Of a stretch of 6,170 nucleotides of DNA, positions 1-4,856 are shown one piece after another. Every line of letters begins with the position of its first letter. The first letter of the stretch is position 1. The stretch is taken from positions 1 to 6,170 of the forward strand of contig JAATVR010000633.1 in the NCBI GenBank assembly GCA_014523665.1, given 5' to 3'. A program made the translations under genes and the position numbers. A model generated the notes under the pieces. That model saw only the letters and a program-made list of their open reading frames with translations, had not been told where the DNA came from and ran no database searches. This DNA comes from Nitrososphaerales archaeon TH526 (lineage in GTDB: Archaea; Thermoproteota; Nitrososphaeria; Nitrososphaerales; Nitrososphaeraceae).

Positions 1-201
1 AAATCTTCTCATGTGAATGTGATTGAAAGTAAAGGAACAGATGTTGCCGAGAAAATATTAGAAATCGCAAGAAAAGAAAATATGGATGCCATTGTGGTTG
101 GAGGTAGGGGTAAATACCTATCATCTGATAGTTTTCTATTAGGAAGTACATCTTCTAAGCTTGTTCACTACGGTGGACACACCATCATAATTGTAAAATA
201 G
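1..201 (+). CDS. Universal stress protein, C-terminal part (5' end outside window)
   Basis: The reading frame is open from base 1 to the TAG at 199-201 and gives 66 residues, so the true start lies left of the window; the GTG at 13 is internal. What remains is the second half of a USP (UspA) fold: a helix (DVAEKILEIARKENMD), the strand AIVVGG, the nucleotide-binding loop and the last strand TIIIVK. In the loop, GGRG (residues 34-37) is followed by GS at 48-49. That is the family's G-2x-G-9x-G(S/T) ATP-binding pattern with one extra residue in the spacer. The protein is probably cytosolic, dimeric and nucleotide-binding, with an unknown client. The usual CPV before the last strand is replaced by YGGHT. 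A complete USP on the opposite strand ends near 734, so the two converge across a long gap. The family call is secure; the role is not. Confidence 0.85.
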   Translation, partial: KSSHVNVIESKGTDVAEKILEIARKENMDAIVVGGRGKYLSSDSFLLGSTSSKLVHYGGHTIIIVK

Positions 202-733
202 CAAGTCGTCGGCCTATTCCCCGGTCACCATCTGATAGTTAGATACGAGACTCAAACGTAAACCAAGTAAGCTCAGATTACAGATTATAGCAAGTGTCTC
301 CTTCACACAAGCCCAACGGATAATGAGTAAAAAAGTTGAGTAACTTCAGTCTAAATTAAGGTATAGTATTATAGCATGACAAGTGTATCTATTGTCGAAA
401 TCTACTTCTATCTATTGTCAAGGTGTCTTGTTGCGCATAAGAAGACAGAATAGTCTAGACTTAGAAAGGTATTAGAACAACCGGCCAACCATGAGCAGAG
501 TTTACCATACTTCTAATAGTGGAGATATGCCAAACGTCTGCATTTAAGATTTGCACATATACTGTTAATATAGATACAGATTGTTCTCATACTGCATTCG
601 AGCCTTTTGATTGCGAGTGTTGTTTCATGTGTCAACTTAAATTGTTCTGATTTTAAATATTTATCAAGAGAGCGGCAGTCTTCCCATTTATTTCGTATAT
701 TGTCATCTACCCATCTACAGAGGTAAGTCGTAC
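202..733. other. Gene-free stretch between convergent USP genes
   Basis: I see no convincing gene, tRNA or mobile-element end in these roughly 530 bases. An 81-codon frame on the minus strand (513-758) overlaps the 3' end of the USP gene by 25 bases, has no recognisable motif and no hydrophobic periodicity, and is probably chance. Visible structure is limited to a spaced direct repeat (386-396 and 409-419), the 10-bp palindrome AGTCTAGACT at 452-461 and a run of six A at 329-334, which would be a T-tract for transcripts coming leftward. The convergent arrangement means both 3' UTRs probably lie here. Confidence 0.6.
386..419 (+). repeat. Spaced 11-bp direct repeat TATCTATTGTC
   Basis: TATCTATTGTC occurs exactly at 386-396 and 409-419, 23 bp start to start, about two helical turns. 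Identical 11-mers this close together are unlikely by chance. They lie in gene-free DNA with no start codon nearby, so a role as a paired protein-binding site or as a small duplication remnant is only a guess. Confidence 0.45.
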
Positions 734-1228
734 TTAATGAATTATCATGACTGGACATTTGGCAATTTCGGAGACCCTTCTTGCCACACTACCTAGAGCT
801 ACATTTTTGAATATCTCATTCAAACGTCGACTTCCCGTGATAATAAGGTCCACATGTTCAGACTCAGCAATAAGGACAATCTCTTCTGCAGGTGAACCAA
901 CACCCATCATGAACCGAATATCGATTCCCCTTTGCTGCACCTTCGATATCCTATCCTTAAGCATTAGTTCAGCACCTTGTTTCAGAATTCTAATAAGTTG
1001 CGTTTTCGCAACTTCCAGTGAAGGTTGTTCGTCACTTACAAAGCCGATCGTATCACTTGCGGGTACAATCCTATCATCTACAATATGTAGAAGAATGATC
1101 TTGGCCCTTAGCGCCTGGGCAAATTCCACCGCCTTATTAAGTGCTTTCTCTGACATTTCAGTACCGTCGTGGGGAACAAGAATGAGGGACGTACCTTTAG
1201 AAGTGTGAGAGGAAGCTGATGAAGACAA
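734..1228 (-). CDS. Universal stress protein (UspA family), complete
   Basis: A 164-residue single-domain USP, about the normal family size. Residues 14-22 (SLILVPHDG) are the first strand with the Asp (D21) that contacts adenine in ATP-binding USPs. AKIILLHIV (42-50) is the second strand, VDLIITGS (126-133) the strand before the nucleotide loop, and CPVMIIH (158-164) the last strand. In the G-2x-G-9x-G(S/T) motif the second Gly is Arg (GSRR, 132-135), and ten residues rather than nine precede GS (146-147), so nucleotide binding may be altered. The start is TTG at 1228: the frame is open back to a stop at 1283-1285, but no in-frame ATG or GTG lies before codon 25, which would remove the first strand. 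Two ATGs at 1231-1236 are out of frame. A TATA-like box at 1253-1261 fits a near-leaderless start here. Cytosolic; client unknown. Transcribed divergently from the CBS gene at 1477. Confidence 0.9.
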   Translation of the reverse strand: MSSSASSHTSKGTSLILVPHDGTEMSEKALNKAVEFAQALRAKIILLHIVDDRIVPASDTIGFVSDEQPSLEVAKTQLIRILKQGAELMLKDRISKVQQRGIDIRFMMGVGSPAEEIVLIAESEHVDLIITGSRRLNEIFKNVALGSVARRVSEIAKCPVMIIH

Positions 1229-1252
1229 AGCATCATATCTAAAATCGAGAGG

Positions 1253-1261
1253 TAAATAAAT
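1253..1261 (-). promoter_or_regulatory. TATA-like box of the minus-strand USP gene
   Basis: Read on the minus strand this is ATTTATTTA, close to the archaeal box A. Its centre is about 29 bases before the TTG at 1228, which predicts a transcription start around 1231 and an almost leaderless message. The match is by eye only. Confidence 0.45.
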
Positions 1262-1392
1262 GCGTTGTCTTAAAGCTTTATTCTATCAAGCTCAAACCTA
1301 TGTTGAACGACTTAATGTAGTTTAATTCGAAGTTTGTATTGCGTTTAAGTTATTACTTGTCACCAACAATGAATTTTGACTTATCAACATTG

Positions 1393-1452
1393 CTTACCTA
1401 TCTGATTTCGAGGTCGCAAGGATTAAGAAGAACCGAAAGTGAGATAGGTAAG
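1393..1452 (+). promoter_or_regulatory. Large interrupted inverted repeat before the first CBS gene
   Basis: CTTACCTATCT (1393-1403) is the exact reverse complement of AGATAGGTAAG (1442-1452). Inside it, after a short internal loop (GA against GTG), TTTCG (1406-1410) pairs with CGAAA (1434-1438), leaving a 23-base apical loop. The structure ends 24 bases before the ATG at 1477. No TATA-like sequence sits 25-30 bases before that ATG, but TTTAAGTTA at 1344-1352 could start a transcript near 1374. The element would then lie in the 5' leader. It could be an RNA hairpin or a DNA operator with arms about 49 bp apart; the sequence does not decide. Confidence 0.6.
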
Positions 1453-1476
1453 GAATTCTAACATTGGCATAGGTAC

Positions 1477-1998
1477 ATGAGTATCGATTCGATATCCATA
1501 TCCGGCTTTATGACCACGAAAATTGTAACAGACACAGAAGACCAGAATATTTCTTCTGCATCTAAAAAGATGGATGAAAACAATATTGGAAGTATTATTG
1601 TTATCAATAATGAAAGAGATAAGAGGGCAGTAGGAATTATCACTGAGAGAGACGTGGTACGCATTTTGGGTAAACTTGAGCCATGGCTCCTTAGCACTCC
1701 ATTGAGCGCACTAATGAGCAAACCATTGATAACCATACGCTCGAACGGTTCACTGAGAGATGCAATCCAAACTATGTACTCAAAAAATATAAGAAGACTG
1801 CCCGTCATATCTGATAAAGAAAAAACAGGTGAAATTGTAGGTATGATTACTGACAAAGACATATTTAGAATCTTGATGAAAAATCAAAATTTGGTGCAGA
1901 GCATACTTTCTGATAATATGTTGTCACAAAATATACAAACAATACATGAACGATTTGCGGAATATTGGTTTGGTGATACATTGATACATAGAAAATAG
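1477..1998 (+). CDS. CBS-pair (Bateman module) protein
   Basis: A 173-residue protein made almost wholly of two CBS motifs: about residues 12-66, ending in VGIITERDVVR (52-62), and about 80-136, ending in VGMITDKDIFR (121-131). The repeated V-G-hydrophobic-hydrophobic-T-x-x-D ending and the NIGSI / NIRRLPV strands are diagnostic. Such pairs form a cleft that usually binds adenine nucleotides (AMP, ADP, ATP) or S-adenosylmethionine and often report energy state. No catalytic or DNA-binding domain is fused. The last ~37 residues (from NLVQSILSDN) are outside the module and partly helical, a possible contact or dimer surface. The ATG at 1477 comes just before the first motif. There is no good Shine-Dalgarno (AGGT ends two bases before it), and a long inverted repeat lies upstream. 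A second, separately promoted CBS-pair gene follows. The ligand is unknown; the family is secure. Confidence 0.92.
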   Translation: MSIDSISISGFMTTKIVTDTEDQNISSASKKMDENNIGSIIVINNERDKRAVGIITERDVVRILGKLEPWLLSTPLSALMSKPLITIRSNGSLRDAIQTMYSKNIRRLPVISDKEKTGEIVGMITDKDIFRILMKNQNLVQSILSDNMLSQNIQTIHERFAEYWFGDTLIHRK

Positions 1999-2105
1999 CA
2001 GATTAGTATCTTCAGTCCTATCTCTAAAGATATTATTAAGCCAAAAGACGTAGGATCATAGTGCCATAATTAAAGTCAAAGTACAAATTATGATTCATTG
2101 AAGGT

Positions 2106-2132
2106 ACCGGCTCGAAGTCGACCCGAGTTGGT
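2106..2132 (+). other. Potential RNA hairpin between the two CBS genes
   Basis: ACCGGCTCG (2106-2114) can pair with CGAGTTGGT (2124-2132) as nine consecutive base pairs, two of them G-U, around a nine-base loop. It is more GC-rich than its surroundings. The G-U pairs would form only in a plus-strand RNA, so if it is real it acts in a 3' UTR of the first CBS transcript or in a small RNA. No T-tract follows directly. Confidence 0.4.
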
Positions 2133-2197
2133 GGCCTATCTACACGAATGGATTACAGCATTATTGCGCAAGAAGGCAAGATAATATCACTTTGCCA

Positions 2198-2204
2198 TTT
2201 TTTT
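2198..2204 (+). terminator. T7 tract, candidate terminator of the first CBS gene
   Basis: Seven consecutive T flanked by CCA and ATGG, about 200 bases after the stop of the first CBS gene and about 50 before the start of the second. Archaeal RNA polymerase terminates at T-rich tracts without needing a hairpin, so this is a plausible end of the upstream transcript. Confidence 0.4.
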
Positions 2205-2216
2205 ATGGATGAGGAT

Positions 2217-2226
2217 AGATTAATAT
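2217..2226 (+). promoter_or_regulatory. TATA-like box of the second CBS gene
   Basis: AGATTAATAT matches an archaeal box A by eye. The centre near 2223 predicts transcription from about 2249, seven bases before the ATG at 2256. This supports that start over the upstream TTG at 2235, which would lie outside the transcript. Confidence 0.45.
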
Positions 2227-2255
2227 AGTCATAGTTGTGTCACCCTCCCTGTCTT

Positions 2256-2675
2256 ATGTCGCTCAATCCAATGGTGAGAGTTAAGGCTGCAATGAATAGA
2301 AAAATGATAACCCTAGACAAAGGTCTCTCCGTTAAGTCTGCGATCAAGCTTATGGTAAAAAAGAATATTGGTTCTATTGTTGTAACAGCAGATTCGAACA
2401 ATAATCCGGTTGGGATTTTAACGGAGAGAGATATACTAAGGTCTATTGCCTATCGACGTGTAAGACCTGAAACAACCAAGATTGAAGAAATAATGAGTTC
2501 ACCTATTTTTTCAGTAGAACAAGATACTACATTAGGAGATGCAGCACAGATGATGATAAAGAAAAATATTCGAAGACTCTTGGTGAAGCAAGACGAGAAA
2601 TATGTGGGGATAATAACTCAACGTGATTTACAGAAGCTCATGACTGACACTATCAGAGCTCTGCTTATTATGTGA
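2256..2675 (+). CDS. CBS-pair (Bateman module) protein, second copy
   Basis: A 139-residue protein that is essentially two CBS motifs with almost no extra sequence. The first, about residues 10-65, includes NIGSIVV and PVGILTERDILR (51-62). The second, about 78-130, includes NIRRLLV and YVGIITQRDLQKL. A ligand cleft for an adenine nucleotide or related molecule is expected from the family, with dimerisation into a disc. It is related to the CBS protein upstream but lacks that protein's C-terminal tail, so partners may differ. The start is set at ATG 2256. The frame extends to TTG 2235, but the extra residues (CHPPCL) fit the fold poorly and a TATA-like box at 2217-2226 predicts initiation between the two codons; ATG 2271 is also possible. 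It is probably a separate transcription unit from the first CBS gene. Cytosolic; target unknown. Confidence 0.92.
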   Translation: MSLNPMVRVKAAMNRKMITLDKGLSVKSAIKLMVKKNIGSIVVTADSNNNPVGILTERDILRSIAYRRVRPETTKIEEIMSSPIFSVEQDTTLGDAAQMMIKKNIRRLLVKQDEKYVGIITQRDLQKLMTDTIRALLIM

Positions 2676-2822
2676 TGTTGGGAATATTCAACCATTAGGC
2701 CATAAAGGCAGAATAAATAGCTGGTTTCTGTTGTAATAGAGTAAGCATTGAAATAATATCATCGTCGTCATCACCAGATCTCGTGGCGGAGAGACGGAGT
2801 AATTTGTGAGAGATAGTGAAGA

Positions 2823-2830
2823 ATATTAAA
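2823..2830 (+). promoter_or_regulatory. TATA-like box of the small Cys-rich gene
   Basis: ATATTAAA, centred near 2827, is 28 bases before the ATG at 2855. That spacing predicts a leaderless message and argues against the upstream GTG at 2816, which lies before the box. Confidence 0.45.
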
Positions 2831-2854
2831 TGGTGTGATGGAATCTTAACTAGT

Positions 2855-3013
2855 ATGACAAGAATTCGTTCGCCGCATGATTTCCATGAGACGAAAAAGC
2901 ATGACACTGAGAGCATATGCGCGAAATGTGGAAAGGTAACACCTAAGTTGTGTGATTGGTGTGGAAAATGTTTACAATGCCACACCGGAAATTCATTGGA
3001 ACGGACGTATTAG
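2855..3013 (+). CDS. Small Cys-rich, probably zinc-binding protein (52 aa)
   Basis: The protein is basic at the N-terminus and ends in a cluster of cysteines: C22-x2-C25, C33-x2-C36 and C39-x2-C42 followed by H43, in the segment CAKCGKVTPKLCDWCGKC. The CxxC-x7-CxxC spacing is that of a zinc ribbon or treble-clef knuckle; the third CxxC and the His could complete one site or serve a second. The first 20 residues are charged and His-rich (HDFHETKKHD). I do not recognise a named family. Similar microproteins often act as adaptors or nucleic-acid-binding factors, which is inference only. The frame opens at GTG 2816 (65 residues), but ATG 2855 fits a leaderless start from the TATA-like box at 2823-2830. 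The dense cysteine pattern argues strongly that the gene is real; the opposite-strand frame over it shows no motif. Confidence 0.72.
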   Translation: MTRIRSPHDFHETKKHDTESICAKCGKVTPKLCDWCGKCLQCHTGNSLERTY

Positions 3014-3396
3014 CTAGAACTATGGCAATGGCATTTGTAAGATTATTTGAGTTATTCTTTGCTTATTCTATCCGCTCGTCAGAATAACCCATGGAAAATC
3101 GTATTGACATGAGATCTCCTTGCTAGGAAAGGTTACTCTCTTACTCGTGATACTTAGTCTTCCAATCTTGCAGAATGTGTTTTCACTTACGTCACTACAG
3201 GCAGATGAGTGGGTATTCCTGCTGTGCCTCTAGCCATCTGGATTAGTGTATTCTGAGGTATTCAAATTTGTGAAAAGAAGGACAAGAAGGTGTGCCTAAG
3301 ATGACTTGCGGTGATTAATAGGGTCTATCAACAACATAATGCTGGAATGTTAGTATTACATCGGTAATGACTCTATGATGGTTCTGAGTGATAATA
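3014..3396. other. Gene-free stretch between convergent genes
   Basis: No frame with protein-like character, tRNA or repeat family is visible. The flanking genes converge here (the Cys-rich gene from the left, the dehydrogenase from the right). The only clear structure is an 8-bp inverted repeat at 3051-3088. Confidence 0.55.
3051..3088 (+). terminator. Inverted repeat after the Cys-rich gene, possible transcript end
   Basis: GTTATTCT (3051-3058) and AGAATAAC (3081-3088) are perfect 8-bp arms around a 22-base, T-rich loop, starting 38 bases after the stop at 3013. The T-rich segment TTATTCTTTGCTTATTCT could itself terminate archaeal transcription. The hairpin is weak and AT-rich. Confidence 0.3.
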
Positions 3397-3858
3397 CTAC
3401 CTGATATTTGCAACATCTGGATTCACAAGGGTTAAGGGGAGTAATACTTTGCCTTGTTTGAGTCTATATAAGTTCTCTGCGATTATTACTGCTTCGGCTC
3501 GTACAGATTCAGTGGTCCATCCAGCAATGTGTGGTGTTAATACAAAATTATCTAGTTTTAGCAATCTGTCATCAGGGTCGGCGGGCTCCTGCCAGAATAC
3601 ATCAAAAGCCGCACCAGCAATATCTCTGTTTAGTAAAGCTGTATACAAGGAATCCCTATCAACTATTTGAGCTCTTGCTACGTTAATAAGGTACGCTGAT
3701 CTTTTCATAAGATCTAGCTCTCTAGATCTAATCATTGCTCTGGTCTCCATTGTGAGCGGAGTATGAAGCGATGCATAGTCTGCAACAGGAATTAGAGACA
3801 ACAGCTTTTCTGTTCCATGGATTTCATTTACAAACGTTAAATTCAAGTTAGCGTGCAC
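3397..3858 (-). CDS. Dehydrogenase catalytic C-terminal fragment
   Basis: This is the continuation of the dehydrogenase after the TGA, in the same frame; GTG 3858 is only the first possible re-initiation codon. It contains the family signatures VADYASLHTPLTMETR (25-40), NVARAQIVDRDSL (59-71, catalytic Arg62), FDVFWQEP (85-92, catalytic Glu91) and LTPHIAGWT (107-115, catalytic His110). Family-conserved blocks are uninterrupted from about residue 9 to the end, so there is no sign of decay in this part. On its own it would lack the GxGxxG loop. No Shine-Dalgarno-like site precedes the GTG, so independent translation is doubtful. Confidence 0.6.
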   Translation of the reverse strand: MHANLNLTFVNEIHGTEKLLSLIPVADYASLHTPLTMETRAMIRSRELDLMKRSAYLINVARAQIVDRDSLYTALLNRDIAGAAFDVFWQEPADPDDRLLKLDNFVLTPHIAGWTTESVRAEAVIIAENLYRLKQGKVLLPLTLVNPDVANIR

Positions 3859-3873
3859 ATCGCCGTCCCTATA

Positions 3874-4389
3874 TCATGGTCCCAAATTAGAGCCTTGACG
3901 TGATGTGTCAGATGCTCTTTGGTGTGGATCCGAGTGTGATCGTTGTAGTACAGATGATGACGATGATGGTTCTGTTAGAACACTTGTAGGAAATTTTGCA
4001 ACGGCAATGACCCTCATACCAAACGCAGTGGCTCTCTTTGCTACCTCCGTCCCGATAGCTCCCAATCCTATCACAAGCAATGTCTTGCCATAAAGCTCGG
4101 AACCCAAAACACTTTGAACTCTTACTTTTATCAGACCTTTTGCTGCGCCCTTTATTTTCTTGGCTATATATAATATGAGAAATAATGTATGCTCCGCTAC
4201 CGAAATATTATTTGTAGCAGGTGTATTGGCAACAAGAATCGCCTTGTTTGTGCAATAATCAATATCAATATTGTCTGTACCTGCACCGTCCTGTTGCACA
4301 AGTTTTAGTCTATGGCAATAATCTATCACATCCTTATCGATCTTTCCTAAACCATTTATCAAGATCTTGGTTTCTGTGATTTGTGGCAA
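3874..4389 (-). CDS. Dehydrogenase N-terminal and cofactor-binding fragment
   Basis: This is the longest intact piece of the broken dehydrogenase upstream of the TGA: 171 codons if counted from TTG 4389, although the frame is open to a stop at 4432-4434 and a TTG start is unlikely to be natural. It carries the rest of the substrate domain (LVQQDGAGTDNIDID; NNISVAEHTLFLIL, residues 60-73) and the cofactor motif GLGAIG at 108-113. The second strand ends RVIAVAK with no acidic residue, where NAD-preferring members usually have Asp, so NADP preference is possible (inference). The last ~30 residues, from SSSSS at 142-146, are low-complexity and Ser/Arg/His/Gln-rich, unlike the family. Alone it would lack the catalytic Arg, Glu and His. 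Confidence 0.6.
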   Translation of the reverse strand: MPQITETKILINGLGKIDKDVIDYCHRLKLVQQDGAGTDNIDIDYCTNKAILVANTPATNNISVAEHTLFLILYIAKKIKGAAKGLIKVRVQSVLGSELYGKTLLVIGLGAIGTEVAKRATAFGMRVIAVAKFPTSVLTEPSSSSSVLQRSHSDPHQRASDTSRQGSNLGP

Positions 4390-4410
4390 TAATGGTTTTT
4401 GTAGTCTACC

Positions 4411-4428
4411 TGGGTTGCAAGCAACCCA
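4411..4428. repeat. Perfect 8-bp-arm palindrome at the dehydrogenase frameshift
   Basis: TGGGTTGC (4411-4418), AA, GCAACCCA (4421-4428): perfect 8-bp arms with a 2-base centre. It lies in the N-terminal coding part of the dehydrogenase, where the frame starting at ATG 4496 has to change to the main frame. Tight palindromes are hot spots for template-switch mutation and for sequencing or assembly errors. Confidence 0.75.
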
Positions 4429-4523
4429 ATCTTAGACAGTTCCTCTGTTAAAATCTCCATTAGACCATAACCGTGGGACAGGATCGTTATATTCATACGA
4501 ATGAAGTATAAATCAGAGTTGAT

Positions 4524-4532
4524 ATAGTTTAT
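4524..4532 (-). promoter_or_regulatory. TATA-like box of the dehydrogenase gene
   Basis: On the minus strand the segment reads TAAACTATA. Its centre near 4528 predicts transcription from about 4502, six bases before the ATG at 4496. This supports that ATG as the ancestral start. The match is weak. Confidence 0.35.
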
Positions 4533-4601
4533 TTTGTTATATTATGTGCAGGAGTCAACTCAAAGTGCCTCTATATTGTTGGCTCGATCATTACTTCACG
4601 C

Positions 4602-4609
4602 ATATAAAA
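4602..4609 (+). promoter_or_regulatory. Orphan TATA-like box
   Basis: ATATAAAA is one of the best box A matches in the window. It predicts plus-strand transcription from about 4632. No coding start follows at a suitable distance, and the gene at 4857 lies beyond a T7 terminator-like hairpin. A second box, ATATAAAC at 4657-4664, would start near 4687. Confidence 0.35.
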
Positions 4610-4745
4610 TTCAATATGATAAGTAAAGATCCAGCATTGATAATAAACGGTATTTCATATAAACAGTGAAATTTTTGCCTTTGACTCGCCCACATTCCCT
4701 CCCTTTAAAGCAATACTCATAGATCTACCATATCTCTAAGCCTAT

Positions 4746-4773
4746 CGACAATAGCCTCGATTATCGTTTTTTT
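4746..4773 (+). terminator. Hairpin plus T7, terminator-like, with no upstream gene on this strand
   Basis: CGACAAT (4746-4752) pairs with ATTATCG (4760-4766) with a single C-A mismatch around a 7-base loop, and is followed at once by seven T (4767-4773). This is the layout of an intrinsic terminator reading rightward. The only gene to its left points the other way, so it would end a non-coding transcript or attenuate a long leader of the gene at 4857. Confidence 0.5.
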
Positions 4774-4856
4774 GTATTTGCAACAACGCAAAAGAAATAA
4801 GATACGAATGACTTGGTAACAGCTGAGTATGTGCATAAGAGTAATGGTCAGGAATC

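Larger units (their letters stand above)
3397..4496 (-). pseudogene. D-2-hydroxyacid dehydrogenase family gene, broken by a frameshift and an in-frame stop
   Basis: Read together, the pieces make one near-complete member of the D-isomer-specific 2-hydroxyacid dehydrogenase family (NAD(P)-dependent oxidation of 2-hydroxyacids; includes phosphoglycerate dehydrogenase and glyoxylate reductase). The natural start appears to be ATG at 4496-4494, giving MNITILSHGYGLMEILTEEL, which looks like the first strand and helix of the family. That frame leaves the main frame at about 4410-4430, where the palindrome TGGGTTGCAAGCAACCCA lies. The main frame then runs to TGA at 3874-3876 and continues in the same frame to TAG at 3397-3399. 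All key residues survive: GLGAIG, and Arg, Glu and His of the active site. About 41 codons (from the Ser run at ~3968 to ~3844), including the TGA, look like an insertion after the second nucleotide-fold strand. Either the gene is decaying or the sequence has errors; the intact motifs leave errors open. Confidence 0.8.
4497..4856. other. Gene-free divergent region with orphan transcription signals
   Basis: It separates the minus-strand dehydrogenase from the plus-strand gene at 4857. I see no gene; the longest notable plus-strand frame is 17 codons from ATG 4616. It holds TATA-like sequences on the plus strand at 4602-4609 and 4656-4663, a 6-bp hairpin followed by T5 (4652-4676), and a stronger hairpin followed by T7 (4746-4773). 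A weak AT-rich box AAATAAGA near 4796 could serve the gene at 4857. Confidence 0.5.

Noticed and set aside
205..230. Segment resembling the 3' end of 23S rRNA read in reverse (GGCCTATT...CCGGTCACC)
   Set aside because: Only about 20 bases are similar and the flanks show no rRNA helices, so it is not a credible rRNA fragment.
122..240. 12-bp repeat CATCTGATAGTT at 122-133 and 229-240
   Set aside because: One copy is inside USP coding sequence. A single exact 12-mer pair is about what chance gives in 6 kb of AT-rich DNA.
513..758. 81-codon minus-strand frame overlapping the USP 3' end
   Set aside because: It has no motif, no protein-like hydrophobic pattern, no ribosome binding site, and a 25-base overlap with a secure gene.
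747..1208. 153-codon plus-strand frame
   Set aside because: It lies wholly antisense to the secure USP gene and its composition (Ser/Ile/Thr-rich) is typical of a reverse-strand shadow.
1458..1862. 134-codon minus-strand frame with hydrophobic stretches
   Set aside because: It is antisense to the CBS-pair gene. Its apparent membrane segments are the reverse reading of charged codons in that gene.
2695..2985. 96-codon minus-strand frame with an Asp run
   Set aside because: It overlaps the Cys-rich gene in antisense. The Asp run comes from a triplet repeat at 2758-2772 and no motif is present.
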